From Pararhodobacter sp. SW119 (lineage in GTDB: Bacteria > Pseudomonadota > Alphaproteobacteria > Rhodobacterales > Rhodobacteraceae), in the NCBI RefSeq assembly GCF_017811755.1, contig NZ_JADDJF010000011.1:1-64000 (forward strand): a stretch of DNA of 64,000 bases. The letters are read 5' to 3'. Under the pieces are notes generated by a model, which saw only the letters and a list, made by a program, of their open reading frames with translations, was not told where the DNA came from and did not search any database. The translations under genes were made by a program, and so were the position numbers. Each line of letters begins with the position of its first letter. Position 1 is the stretch's first letter. Positions 52,076 to 60,936 of this stretch are shown here, one piece after another.

Positions 52076-53389
52076 ATGGAAGACCTCGCCCCCCGCCCCG
52101 GCGACCTTGAGCCGATCGAGACCGCCTCGCGCGACGAGATCGCGGCGCTTCAGCTTGAGCGCCTGCAATGGTCGCTGCGCCATGCCTACGAGAACTCGCC
52201 CTTCTACCGCCGGCGCTTTGACGATCAGGGCGTGCACCCCGACGACCTGACAAACCTCGCCGACCTTGCGAAGTTTCCCTTCACGCAGAAGACCGACCTG
52301 CGCGACACCTATCCCTTCGGCATGTTCGCCGTCCCGCGCGAGAAGATCGCGCGCATCCACGCATCCTCGGGCACCACCGGCAAGCCCACGGTCGTCGGCT
52401 ATACCGCCAGGGATATCGATACCTGGGCCAGCCTGGTCGCGCGGTCGATCCGCGCCAGCGGCGGGCGGGCCGGCGACATCATCCATGTCGCTTACGGCTA
52501 CGGGCTTTTCACCGGGGGCCTCGGCGCACATTACGGGGCCGAGAAGCTGGGCTGCACGGTCATCCCCATCTCGGGCGGGATGACGGAACGGCAGGTCACG
52601 CTGATCACCGATTTCAGGCCGCGGATCATCATGGTGACGCCGTCGTACATGCTGTCGATCCTCGACGAGTTTCATCGTCAGGGGATCGACCCGCGCGAAA
52701 GCTCGCTCGCCGTCGGGATCTTCGGGGCCGAACCCTGGACCAACGCCATGCGCGCCGAGATCGAGGAGGCCTTCGACATGCACGCGGTCGACATCTACGG
52801 CCTTTCCGAGGTGATGGGCCCCGGCGTCGCCAACGAATGCGTCGAGACCAAGGACGGGCTGCACATCTGGGAGGATCACTTCTACCCCGAGGTCATCGAC
52901 CCAGAGACCGGCGCGCCGGTCGCCGACGGGCAGATGGGCGAGCTGGTCTTCACCACGCTCACCAAGGAAGGGCTGCCGATCATCCGCTACCGCACCCGCG
53001 ACCTGACGCGCCTGTTGCCCGGTACGGCGCGATCGATGCGGCGCATGGAAAAGATCACCGGGCGGTCGGACGACATGATCATCCTGCGCGGCGTCAACGT
53101 CTTTCCCACGCAGATCGAGGAGCAGATCCTGAAATGCGCGGGCCTCGCCCCGCATTTCCAGATCGAACTGACGCGCGAGGGGCGGATGGACGCGATGTGC
53201 GTGCATACCGAGGCGACCGCCGCCGCCGCCTCGGACGACGCGCGCAAGGCCTCGGCGAAGGAACTCGCCCACCACATCAAGAGCGTGATAGGCATCTCGG
53301 CCCGGGTCAACGTCCACGAACCCGGCGGCGCGCCGCGTTCCGAAGGCAAGGCGCGGCGCGTCGTCGACACCCGCCCGAAGGCAGAGTGA
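52076..53389 (+). CDS. paaK: Phenylacetate-CoA ligase
   Basis: A 437-residue adenylate-forming enzyme. HASSGTTGKPTVVGYT is the P-loop, YGLSEVMGPGVANEC and ELVFTTLTKEGLPIIRYRTR follow, and GRSDDMIILRGVNVFPTQIE carries the C-terminal Asp/Arg/Gly motif. It activates phenylacetate to phenylacetyl-CoA, the pathway entry step. GAGGAG lies five bases before the ATG, eight bases after the paaI stop. Confidence 0.95.
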   Translation: MEDLAPRPGDLEPIETASRDEIAALQLERLQWSLRHAYENSPFYRRRFDDQGVHPDDLTNLADLAKFPFTQKTDLRDTYPFGMFAVPREKIARIHASSGTTGKPTVVGYTARDIDTWASLVARSIRASGGRAGDIIHVAYGYGLFTGGLGAHYGAEKLGCTVIPISGGMTERQVTLITDFRPRIIMVTPSYMLSILDEFHRQGIDPRESSLAVGIFGAEPWTNAMRAEIEEAFDMHAVDIYGLSEVMGPGVANECVETKDGLHIWEDHFYPEVIDPETGAPVADGQMGELVFTTLTKEGLPIIRYRTRDLTRLLPGTARSMRRMEKITGRSDDMIILRGVNVFPTQIEEQILKCAGLAPHFQIELTREGRMDAMCVHTEATAAAASDDARKASAKELAHHIKSVIGISARVNVHEPGGAPRSEGKARRVVDTRPKAE

Positions 53390-53396
53390 CCTTCAT

Positions 53397-53452
53397 CTGT
53401 CCGCAAATATCCCGGGGGTGAGCCCGCAGGGCGAGGGGGCAGCGCCCCCTTC
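53397..53452 (+). repeat. TATCCCGGGGG intergenic repeat R3, copy 2
   Basis: CTGTCCGCAAATATCCCGGG followed by GGGTGAGCCCGCAGGGCGAG and GGGGCAGCGCCCCCTT matches copy 1 at 48881. The tail forms a hairpin (GGGGGC with GCCCCC). It fills the gap between paaK and the TetR gene and may separate the two transcripts. Confidence 0.7.
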
Positions 53453-53473
53453 CCGCCGAAGGAGGCGACCGCC

Positions 53474-54097
53474 ATGGCCCGCACCCGCGCCGCCGATTTC
53501 GAGGAGAAGCAACGCGCCATCCTCGGCAGCGCCGCTCAGGTGCTGGCCGAGCAGGGCATGGACAAGGCCTCGATGGCGCAGATCGCGGCGCGGGCGCAGG
53601 TCTCTAAAGCGCTGCTCTACCACTACTACCCGGGCAAGGCTGCGCTGATCTTCGACATCATCCGCTCGCATCTGGAAGAGCTGGAAGACGCCGTCGCCCG
53701 CGCCGACCGGTGCGACCTGCCGCCGCGCGACCGACTGCGGCTTCTGGTCCGCGCAACTCTCGCCGCCTACCGGGACGCCGACGACAAGCACAAGGTCCAG
53801 TTGAACGGCACGCCCACCCTGCCCGAGGCCGCGCGCGCCGAGATCCACGCGATCGAGCGCCGCATCGTGCGTCGCTTCGCCGAGGTTCTGCGCGCCGTGC
53901 GCCCCGACCTGGCCGGCGGGACGCCGCTGCTGCTGCCGGTGACGATGTCGCTCTTCGGCATGATGAACTGGGTCTACATGTGGTTCCGCGAGGGCGGGCC
54001 GATCACCCGCGCCGGATACGCCGATCTTGCGACCGACCTGATCCTGTCGGGCATCGACGGGTTGGAAAGCGGGTCGGACTACGGAGACTCATCTTGA
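53474..54097 (+). CDS. paaR: TetR-family regulator, probable phenylacetate repressor
   Basis: A 207-residue TetR protein. The N-terminal helix-turn-helix reads AILGSAAQVLAEQGMDKASM, then AQIAARAQVSKALLYHYYPG (residues 15-54). The rest is the ligand-binding helical domain. It lies in the paa cluster on the same strand, so it probably senses phenylacetyl-CoA and represses paaG-paaI-paaK through the dyad at 50757. AAGGAGG precedes the ATG. Confidence 0.82.
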   Translation: MARTRAADFEEKQRAILGSAAQVLAEQGMDKASMAQIAARAQVSKALLYHYYPGKAALIFDIIRSHLEELEDAVARADRCDLPPRDRLRLLVRATLAAYRDADDKHKVQLNGTPTLPEAARAEIHAIERRIVRRFAEVLRAVRPDLAGGTPLLLPVTMSLFGMMNWVYMWFREGGPITRAGYADLATDLILSGIDGLESGSDYGDSS

Positions 54098-54141
54098 CCG
54101 GACGATTGCCAGCCTGCCCCCGTGGCCCTCAACCGGCCGCG

Positions 54142-54218
54142 CGTCCAAATTTGGACGTTTTTCCAACATCTTGATATGTAATCGGAAAAGCACCCCCGTT
54201 AACCACAACGAAAGCTTT
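54142..54218 (-). repeat. Fixed-core/variable-palindrome element, copy F
   Basis: In minus orientation the diverged core AAAGCTTTCGTTGTGGTTAA (54199-54218) precedes an AT-rich spacer and the perfect 16-bp palindrome CGTCCAAATTTGGACG (54142-54157). The axis is 49.5 bp from the core end. On the plus strand the palindrome is followed by TTTTT, so it could end the TetR transcript. It is one of three repeats in the 54098-54854 gap. Confidence 0.7.
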
Positions 54219-54339
54219 GGCCCAAGCCCCGCCAGAGGCCAATATGAAGCCCGCGTCGGCAGCACAGGAACGCTGAAAACCGGCAACACGGTGTCCCGCC
54301 GCAGCCGTAACGCGCCGGGCCGAAAGGTCGAGCGGTTGC

Positions 54340-54428
54340 CGGAAGTTCTCCCGCCCCTCGTCAGGCTGTGCCTGCGGCACAACCTTCCTCGCGTTGGGCC
54401 AGGCGCCGCGCGCTATGCGCGCGGCGCG
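54340..54428 (+). repeat. Hairpin-bearing intergenic repeat R2, copy 2
   Basis: GGAAGTTCTCCCGCCCCTCG and ACCTTCCTCGCGTTGGGCC are shared with copy 1 (48741). The two hairpins here are TGTGCC-TGC-GGCACA and CGCCGCGCGC-TAT-GCGCGCGGCG, both perfect but with arm sequences different from copy 1. Compensatory changes of this kind indicate selection on pairing, or a mechanism that regenerates it. Confidence 0.75.
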
Positions 54429-54556
54429 GGGCCTTGCCGCATCGGTCGGCGCAGCATCCATGCGCCCAGAAGCGCGCAAGCAGTTGGGATCGGACAGCAG
54501 TGCGGCCGTCCCGGCGGTTCGGAGGGAAAAAAGACGCCGCATCAGACGAACCGCAC

Positions 54557-54745
54557 ACCAGATATGGTATGCGCTATCTCCCCAGCCACAAAACGCCCCG
54601 AAAAGCGTGCAAAAGTCGAAAGTGCGAAATCGTCGTTCGATTCCGCTTTTGGGGAATTTTCCGTTTGAATTTTTCACCGAACGGACATTTGGTGCAATTA
54701 GCGAACGATTTTCAGGCGCGAGGGGCGCGTTGTGCGCGCGCGCAC
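54557..54745 (+). repeat. 189-bp intergenic repeat, copy I, ending in a palindrome
   Basis: It starts ACCAGATATGGTATGCGC, contains CACAAAACGCCCCGAAAA at the same offset as copy H, and ends GTTGT before the perfect palindrome GTGCGCGCGCGCAC (54732-54745). Its middle is much richer in A and T than neighbouring genes. It lies about 110 bp from the stop of the TPP-enzyme gene, between convergent transcription units. Together with copies F and R2-2 it accounts for about half of the 757-bp gap; no gene is seen in the rest. Confidence 0.7.
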
Positions 54746-54854
54746 GCCCCGGGCCCGGCGCGCGCCGGGTCGGACTGATCCTTTCGGACGCGTCGGCGGC
54801 GGCGCCGGGCCCCCTTCCAGCGGAACGATCAGGCGAAGGGGGCGGGACCCCGCC

Positions 54855-56516
54855 TCAGCCCGGCGACCGTTCGCCCTCGGCGCGGGCATCGGAAAGCTCC
54901 TGCCCCGGCGCCAGGACCTCGGGGTCGAGGCGCAGCTCAATCAACGCCGGCAGCCCGGAGGCCAGCGCCCTCTCGAAGGCGGCGGGAAAATCCTCGGTCC
55001 GCGCGACGCATTCGCCGTGCCCGCCATAGGCCCGGACGAGGGCGGCGAAGTCGGGATTGAACAGGTCGGTCCCGCTGACCCGGCCGGGATAGGTGCGCTC
55101 CTGATGCATGCGGATCGTCCCGTAGCGGCCGTTGTTGCAGACCAGCGTGACGAAGGCCGCGCCGTATTGCCGGGCAGTCGACAGCTCGTTCATCGTCATC
55201 TGGAAATCGCCGTCCCCGGCAAGGCAGACGACCGGGCGGTCGGGATGCTCGAGCTTGGCCGACACCGCCGCCGGAACACCGTAGCCCATCGAACCGGAGG
55301 TCGGCGCCAGATGCCCGGGAAAGGCCCGCGCGCGGAAGTAGCGGTGCAGCCAGGCGGCGAAGTTTCCCGCGCCATTGGTGACGATCGCGTTGTCGGGCAG
55401 GCAGTCGGACAGATAGGCGATCACCTGCTCCAGCTTCAGCGCGCCGGGGGTTTCGCGCGGCTTGATCCAGTCGCAATAGTCGGCGCGCGCGGCCTTCGTC
55501 CAGTCCGCCCAGTCCGGATGCGCCGGGGCCTCGCGCCGCGCCAGCCGGGCGATCACATTCCCCGCCGGCGCCACCAGCGCCAGATCCGGGCGAAAGACAG
55601 TGCCGGGCTCGTCGGGGTCCGGGTGGACATGGAGGAGCGTCTTGCCCGGCGCCGCCGGATCAACGCGCGCGTAATGGCCCGAGGCGATGTCGCCGAAGCG
55701 TGATCCCAGGATCAGCAGGCAGTCGGCGTCGCGCATCCGCTGCGCCAGCGCCGGGTTCGGGCTGGCGCCCAGATCACCCGCGTAATGCAGGTGGCGGTTG
55801 TCCATCCGGTCCTGCCGGCGGAAGGTCGCGGTGACCGGCAGATCGAAATTCTCGGCAAAGCGCGCAAGGTCCTGCGCCGTCCGCGTCGACCAGACCGATC
55901 CGCCGGCCACGACAAGCGGGCGTTCCGCCCGGCACAGCATCTCGACCAGCGCGTCGATCTGCGCGCCGCAGACCGAGGGCGGGGTGGGCGCGACCGGGGG
56001 CAGGTCGGGCACGTCGACCCGCGCCTCGAGCATGTTCTCGGGCAATGCCAGCACGACGGGGCCGGGGCGGCCGGAAAGCGCCAGATGAAAGGCGCGGCTG
56101 ACATATTCGGGGATGCGGTCGGTCTGGTCGATCTCGCCGGCCCATTTGGCGATCGGCGTGAAGAACGCGCGGTAGTCGACTTCCTGGAACGCCTCGCGGT
56201 CGCGGTGGCGGTTGTCGATCTGCCCAACGAACATGATCAGCGGCGTCGAGTCCTGCTTGGCGATATGGATCCCCGCCGAGCCATTGGTCGCCCCGGGCCC
56301 GCGCGTGACGAAAACCACGCCGGGCCGGCCGGTCAGCTTGGCATGCGCCTCGGCCATCATCGTGGCACCGCCCTCGTGCCGGCAGACGATGTTCTCGATG
56401 CCGCTGTCGTGCAGCCCGTCGAGGGCGGCGAGAAAGCTTTCGCCGGGCACCGAGAAGACGCGGCGCACCCCCTGTGCCTTCAGCTGATCGACAAGTATCT
56501 GCCCGCCGTGACGCAT
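54855..56516 (-). CDS. Thiamine-diphosphate enzyme, acetolactate synthase-like
   Basis: A 553-residue TPP enzyme with the three-domain fold. The catalytic Glu is in VCRHEGGATMMAEAHA, FVTRGPGATNGSAGIH and EVDYRAFFTPIAKWAGEI are typical of the PYR domain, and CLAGDGDFQMTMNELSTA is the GDG-x-N cofactor site. The family includes acetolactate synthases, sulfoacetaldehyde acetyltransferase and benzoylformate decarboxylase; the sequence does not single one out. No ilvN-type small subunit follows, so it is not clearly IlvB. GGAGGA precedes the ATG at 56516. Confidence 0.8.
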   Translation of the reverse strand: MRHGGQILVDQLKAQGVRRVFSVPGESFLAALDGLHDSGIENIVCRHEGGATMMAEAHAKLTGRPGVVFVTRGPGATNGSAGIHIAKQDSTPLIMFVGQIDNRHRDREAFQEVDYRAFFTPIAKWAGEIDQTDRIPEYVSRAFHLALSGRPGPVVLALPENMLEARVDVPDLPPVAPTPPSVCGAQIDALVEMLCRAERPLVVAGGSVWSTRTAQDLARFAENFDLPVTATFRRQDRMDNRHLHYAGDLGASPNPALAQRMRDADCLLILGSRFGDIASGHYARVDPAAPGKTLLHVHPDPDEPGTVFRPDLALVAPAGNVIARLARREAPAHPDWADWTKAARADYCDWIKPRETPGALKLEQVIAYLSDCLPDNAIVTNGAGNFAAWLHRYFRARAFPGHLAPTSGSMGYGVPAAVSAKLEHPDRPVVCLAGDGDFQMTMNELSTARQYGAAFVTLVCNNGRYGTIRMHQERTYPGRVSGTDLFNPDFAALVRAYGGHGECVARTEDFPAAFERALASGLPALIELRLDPEVLAPGQELSDARAEGERSPG

Positions 56517-56623
56517 GTTCTTCCTCCACTTTCTGTCGGGCGGACGCTGGCCCATCCTGTGCGCGGATGCAAACTTGCCCCCGCCGTCCTTCGGTTTAGC
56601 TAGCCGTCGAGAAGGAGAATGCG

Positions 56624-57178
56624 ATGCCTCAAGCAACACTCGTCGGACTCTGCGGCTCGCTCCGCGCCGATAGCTTCAACCGCAAGCTGATGCAGGACGC
56701 CGCGCGCCGCTTCGAGGCCGCGCACGGGGGCCGTTTCGTCGAGGGCGATCTGCGCCTGCCGCTGTTCGACGCGGATCTGGAAGCGCAGGGCATGCCCGAA
56801 GCGGTCACCGAACTGGCCGACAGGGTGCGCAGTGCCGACGCGGTGCTGATCGCCTGCCCGGAATACAACAAGGCGCCGCCGGGCGTCATGAAAAACGCGC
56901 TCGACTGGTTGAGCCGGGGCAAGGGCTGGCCGATGGAGGGCAAGCCCGTGGCGCTGGTGTCGGCCACCGCCGGGCGCGCCGGGGGCGAGCGGACGCAGTA
57001 CATCCTGCGGCTGATGCTGGTGCCGCACCGGGCGCAGGTGCTGACCCATCCCGAGGTTCTGGTCGGGCAGGCCAAGGAGCATTTCGACGCCGAGGGCCGG
57101 CTGGCCACCGAAAGCTACGCCCAACGCCTCGACGAGCTGCTGGCGCGCCTGCACGACGCCGTGTCAGCCGCCGCGTAG
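56624..57178 (+). CDS. NADPH-dependent FMN reductase
   Basis: A 184-residue flavodoxin-fold protein. GLCGSLRADSFNRKLMQDA is the FMN phosphate loop, and CPEYNKAPPGVMKNALDWLS binds the isoalloxazine, as in ArsH/SsuE/chromate reductase relatives. It may reduce quinones or supply reduced FMN. AAGGAG precedes the ATG. It is divergent from the TPP-enzyme gene, and its 3' end overlaps the convergent slt gene by 15 bp. Confidence 0.9.
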   Translation: MPQATLVGLCGSLRADSFNRKLMQDAARRFEAAHGGRFVEGDLRLPLFDADLEAQGMPEAVTELADRVRSADAVLIACPEYNKAPPGVMKNALDWLSRGKGWPMEGKPVALVSATAGRAGGERTQYILRLMLVPHRAQVLTHPEVLVGQAKEHFDAEGRLATESYAQRLDELLARLHDAVSAAA

Positions 57179-59122
57179 CAGTTCGGTCAGCCGGATCCGC
57201 CGGTCGCCGCTAAGGACCGCGCGATAGATCACCAGCGATTCCATCACCCGCATGACGTAGTTGCGCGTCTCGGCAAACGGGATCGCCTCGACCCAGTCGA
57301 CGGGGTCGACGGCAGGGTCGCGCGGATCGCCCAGTTCCTGAATCCAGCGGCGGGGCCGGCCCGGCCCGGCATTGTAGCCCGCCGCAACCAGCGTCAGCGC
57401 GCCGAATTCCTCGATCAACCCGTCCAGATAGGCGGCCCCGAGAAGCGCGTTGAACGCCGGGTCCGTGGTCAGCCGCGCCGGGTCGAAGTCGATCCCAAGC
57501 CGCCGCGCGACCAGCTCGCCCGTGCCCGGCAAAACCTGCAGCAGCCCGCGCGCATCGGCATGGCTGACCACGCGCGCATCGAATTCGGATTCGCGGCGCG
57601 CGATCGCCAGGACCAGTTCGGCCGGGGCCGGCAGATCGGCGCGTTCCAGCCCGGTCAGCGGAAAGTTCGCGCGCGCCAGGACGACGCCCGACTGCACCGC
57701 GATCTTGGCGACGTTGACCGCGAAATTCGGCTCGCCGCGCGCCAGCCACAGATCGGCCAGCGCGCCCAGTTCCTCCTCGCGCGACAGCCCCTCGGCCAGG
57801 TGCATGACGAAGCGGCGCGCCTCGTGCCACTGGCCGGCGCGGTGCAGAAGGATCGCGGCGGTCAGCAGGTCCGATCCGGCCAGCGCGGTCTGCCGCCAGG
57901 GCGGATAGGCGGGCGGGTCGACCAGCGCGGGCTCCAGCGGCAGGCCCAGCCGCTCGGCGGCCAGCTGGCCGTAATAGGCGGTCTGATGCTCGGCGGCGAA
58001 GGCCAGCGCGGCGCGCGCGGCCTCATCGTTGCCCTGGGCTTCCTGCGCCAGCCCCTCCCAGTAGCCGGCGCGCGACAGGCTGATCGGGCTGCCGACGCGG
58101 CCGCGTAGCGTGGCGAAATGGCGCGTGGCGCCGGCCGGGTCGTCCAGATGGCGCAGCGCGATGAACCCGGCCAGCCATTCCAGGTCCGCCGCGCGCGCGC
58201 CATCCTCCAGGCGGTGATGGGCGGCCAGGTCGTAGGCGCGCTGGTGCTGTCCCTCGGCCAGCGCCTCGCGCACAAGGCGCTGCCGCCCCGCCGCCCACAA
58301 CTCGGGCCGGCCCAGCCCCTCGGCACTGCGCGAGCGTTCCAGCATCAGGTCGCCGGCCGTGTCGAAGATTCGATGATGCATCCGCCAGGCGAAGCGGTCG
58401 TGGGCCAGACCCGCATCATCGGCAAGCGACGCGGGCACGGCGGCGATCAGCGCGTTCACCCCCTGGGCGCGCGCCTGCAGCGCCAGCCGCGCGCGGGCCA
58501 GCGCCGCGTGGTCGCGCGGCACGCGGTCCAGCATCCGCTCGGCCGCGGCGCGCGCGCCCGACCAGAGCAGATTGTGCAGCCGCGTGACGTGCAGATCCCC
58601 CAGCGCCGCCGCATGCCGCGCCAGAAGAGCCGTCTCCTCGGTCGCGCCCAGCACATCGTCGCGCCAGATTGCCCGCGCCAGGTCGCGCGCGGCATCGCTC
58701 TCGCCCGTCGCCTCCAGCGCGCGCAGCTGCGCCAGCCGCCCCTCGGCGGTCAGCGGCGCGCGACCGTCGAACCAGCCCAGCACCACCTGGGGGGAGGCGT
58801 TGCGCAGCCGCTGTTCGCCCTGCCGCTGGACCACCGCCATCGCCGGCCAGTGCGGAAGCGCGCGCAGCAGCGCGTCATAAGCCGCCGGGTCGTCGCTGCC
58901 CCCCGCGCGCAGCATCTGCCAGAGCGCGATCTGCGTGCCGACCGGCCCGGCCAGGGGTTGAAGGCGGTTGACCGCGGCGCCGTCACCCTGCGCCAGGGCG
59001 GTGCTCAGCGTGCCCATCGCGCCGGCGGCACGCGGCAGCGGCGGCGCTTCGCGGGCGGTCAGCGTCGCGGGTCCGGTGGCCGCAAGCGCGGCAATGATGA
59101 CAAGGGATCGGATGGGCTGCAT
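57164..59122 (-). CDS. Soluble lytic murein transglycosylase (Slt-like)
   Basis: A 652-residue periplasmic protein. A signal peptide (MQPIRSLVIIAALAATG) is followed by a long helical superhelix domain (about residues 40-440) and a C-terminal lytic domain with catalytic Glu in LAIARRESEFDARVVSHADA, then GLLQVLPGTG, and VAAGYNAGPGRPRRWIQELG. It cleaves peptidoglycan between MurNAc and GlcNAc. The frame continues upstream of 59122 but loses protein character. The stop overlaps the FMN reductase gene. Confidence 0.9.
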   Translation of the reverse strand: MQPIRSLVIIAALAATGPATLTAREAPPLPRAAGAMGTLSTALAQGDGAAVNRLQPLAGPVGTQIALWQMLRAGGSDDPAAYDALLRALPHWPAMAVVQRQGEQRLRNASPQVVLGWFDGRAPLTAEGRLAQLRALEATGESDAARDLARAIWRDDVLGATEETALLARHAAALGDLHVTRLHNLLWSGARAAAERMLDRVPRDHAALARARLALQARAQGVNALIAAVPASLADDAGLAHDRFAWRMHHRIFDTAGDLMLERSRSAEGLGRPELWAAGRQRLVREALAEGQHQRAYDLAAHHRLEDGARAADLEWLAGFIALRHLDDPAGATRHFATLRGRVGSPISLSRAGYWEGLAQEAQGNDEAARAALAFAAEHQTAYYGQLAAERLGLPLEPALVDPPAYPPWRQTALAGSDLLTAAILLHRAGQWHEARRFVMHLAEGLSREEELGALADLWLARGEPNFAVNVAKIAVQSGVVLARANFPLTGLERADLPAPAELVLAIARRESEFDARVVSHADARGLLQVLPGTGELVARRLGIDFDPARLTTDPAFNALLGAAYLDGLIEEFGALTLVAAGYNAGPGRPRRWIQELGDPRDPAVDPVDWVEAIPFAETRNYVMRVMESLVIYRAVLSGDRRIRLTELLRGG

Positions 59123-59294
59123 GGTTCCGTCTTGAAAACCGTTTCGGAAGAGTCTAACGGCCAGTGTCCCGCGCACAATGCCGTCCCGGTTCACGGCTGC
59201 GCGACGGACAGGCCCCCGACGCCGCCCTCCTGCCACGCGGCGCGCGCCTGCACAACAGCCCCCGCGCCGGAACGGCGCCGAAGGAGAGTTCAAG

Positions 59295-60170
59295 ATGTTC
59301 CGCGGTTCGATGCCTGCCCTGGTGACGCCCTTCAGGGACGGTGCGGTCGATTTCAAGGCGCTCGACGCGCTTGTCGAATGGCACGTCGCCGAAGGCAGCC
59401 ACGGGCTGGTACCGGTCGGCACCACCGGCGAAAGCCCGACGCTGAGCCACGAGGAACACGAACAGGTGATCGAGGCCGTGGTCAAGGCCGCCGCCGGGCG
59501 CTTCCCTGTGATCGCCGGCGCCGGGTCGAACAGCACGGCCGAGGCGATCCGATTCGTCCGCCACGCAGAGGAGGTCGGCGCCGATGCCGCGCTGGTCGTC
59601 ACCCCCTATTACAACAAGCCCACCCAGGCCGGGCTGATCGCGCATTTCCACGCGCTGCACGAAGCCTCGGGCATCCCGATCATCATCTACAACATTCCCG
59701 GCCGCTCGGTCGTGGACATGTCGCCCGAAACCATGGGCGAGCTGGCGCGCCTGCCGCGGATCATCGGCGTGAAGGATGCGACCGGCCGGCTGGAACGCGT
59801 GTCGATGCAGCGCGAAAGCTGCGGCAAGGACTTCATCCAGATTTCGGGCGAGGATGCGACCGCGCTGGGGTTCAACGCCCATGGCGGCATCGGCTGCATC
59901 TCGGTCACGGCGAACGTCGCGCCGCGGCTCTGCGCCGAGTTCCAGGAAACGACGCTGGCCGGCGACTACGCGAAGGCCCTGGAATATCAGGATCTTCTGA
60001 TGCCCCTGCACTCCGCGATCTTCATCGAACCGGGCCTGGCGGGCGCGAAATACGCGCTGTCGCGGCTGGGCCGCTGTTCCGAGGAGGTGCGCCTGCCGCT
60101 GCTGCCGATCACCGAAAGCACGCGCCGCGCGATCGACGAGGCGATGAATTTCGCCGGCCTCAGGCCCTGA
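59295..60170 (+). CDS. dapA: 4-hydroxy-tetrahydrodipicolinate synthase
   Basis: A 291-residue TIM-barrel enzyme. [51 protein letters not shown] (Tyr) and [15 protein letters not shown] (Schiff-base Lys) are all present. It condenses pyruvate and aspartate semialdehyde in lysine and diaminopimelate synthesis. AAGGAGAG precedes the ATG at 59295. It is divergent from slt and convergent with pncA, 33 bp apart. Confidence 0.96.
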   Translation: MFRGSMPALVTPFRDGAVDFKALDALVEWHVAEGSHGLVPVGTTGESPTLSHEEHEQVIEAVVKAAAGRFPVIAGAGSNSTAEAIRFVRHAEEVGADAALVVTPYYNKPTQAGLIAHFHALHEASGIPIIIYNIPGRSVVDMSPETMGELARLPRIIGVKDATGRLERVSMQRESCGKDFIQISGEDATALGFNAHGGIGCISVTANVAPRLCAEFQETTLAGDYAKALEYQDLLMPLHSAIFIEPGLAGAKYALSRLGRCSEEVRLPLLPITESTRRAIDEAMNFAGLRP

Positions 60171-60203
60171 CACCCGCGGCGCGCGGAAACCGCGACCGCA
60201 AGA

Positions 60204-60818
60204 TCACCCCGATCCGACGAGGGTGACCCCGGCGGCGCGCATCTGCTCCAGCGACCCGGCAAGCGACCCGTCGAGGTCGATCGCCCGGCAGGCGGTCAGC
60301 TCGACGGTGACGACGAAGCCCAGCCGCGCCGCATCCAGCGCCGACCAGGCGACGCAGAAATCCGTGGCCAGCCCGACCAGCGTCAGCGAGGCGACGCCGC
60401 GGCTGCGCAGATAGCCCTGCAGGCCGGTCGGCGTGGACTGGTCGTTCTCGAAGAACGCCGAATAGCTGTCGATGCCGGGCCGGAAACCCTTGCGCAGGAT
60501 CAGGTCGGCCGGATCGGTGCGCAGATCGGGATGAAACGCGGCACCGGCGCTGCCCTGCACGCAATGCGCCGGCCACAACACCTGCGGGCCATAGGGCATG
60601 CGGGTCAGCGAAAAGGGCTCGCCGCCCACGTGGCTGGTCGCAAAGGACGTGTGATCGGCCGGGTGCCAGTCCTGGGTGAGCACCCGCACCGGGTAATCGT
60701 CGATCATCGCGTTGATCGGGGCGACCACCTGATCGCCCTTCTCGACCGCCAATGCCCCGCCCGGACAGAAATCGTTCTGGACATCGATGACGATCAGGGC
60801 GTCGCTCGCCGGGCGCAT
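60204..60818 (-). CDS. pncA: Nicotinamidase
   Basis: A 204-residue isochorismatase-fold hydrolase. The catalytic Asp is in LIVIDVQNDFCPGGALAVE, metal-binding Asp/His in TQDWHPADHTSFATSH, and the nucleophilic Cys in GLATDFCVAWSALDA. It converts nicotinamide to nicotinate for NAD salvage. AAGGAG lies six bases before the ATG. It is divergent from the LysR gene at 60937. Confidence 0.94.
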   Translation of the reverse strand: MRPASDALIVIDVQNDFCPGGALAVEKGDQVVAPINAMIDDYPVRVLTQDWHPADHTSFATSHVGGEPFSLTRMPYGPQVLWPAHCVQGSAGAAFHPDLRTDPADLILRKGFRPGIDSYSAFFENDQSTPTGLQGYLRSRGVASLTLVGLATDFCVAWSALDAARLGFVVTVELTACRAIDLDGSLAGSLEQMRAAGVTLVGSG

Positions 60819-60936
60819 GGCATCTCCTTGGCTTTCGAACAGGGGTAGAAGCCCCCGGCAGACACGTCAACCCGCCGGCACCTTGCGCGCCCGCGCCCCT
60901 TCGGCCTAACTGGGCCCAACGCGAAGAGAGGCGCAA

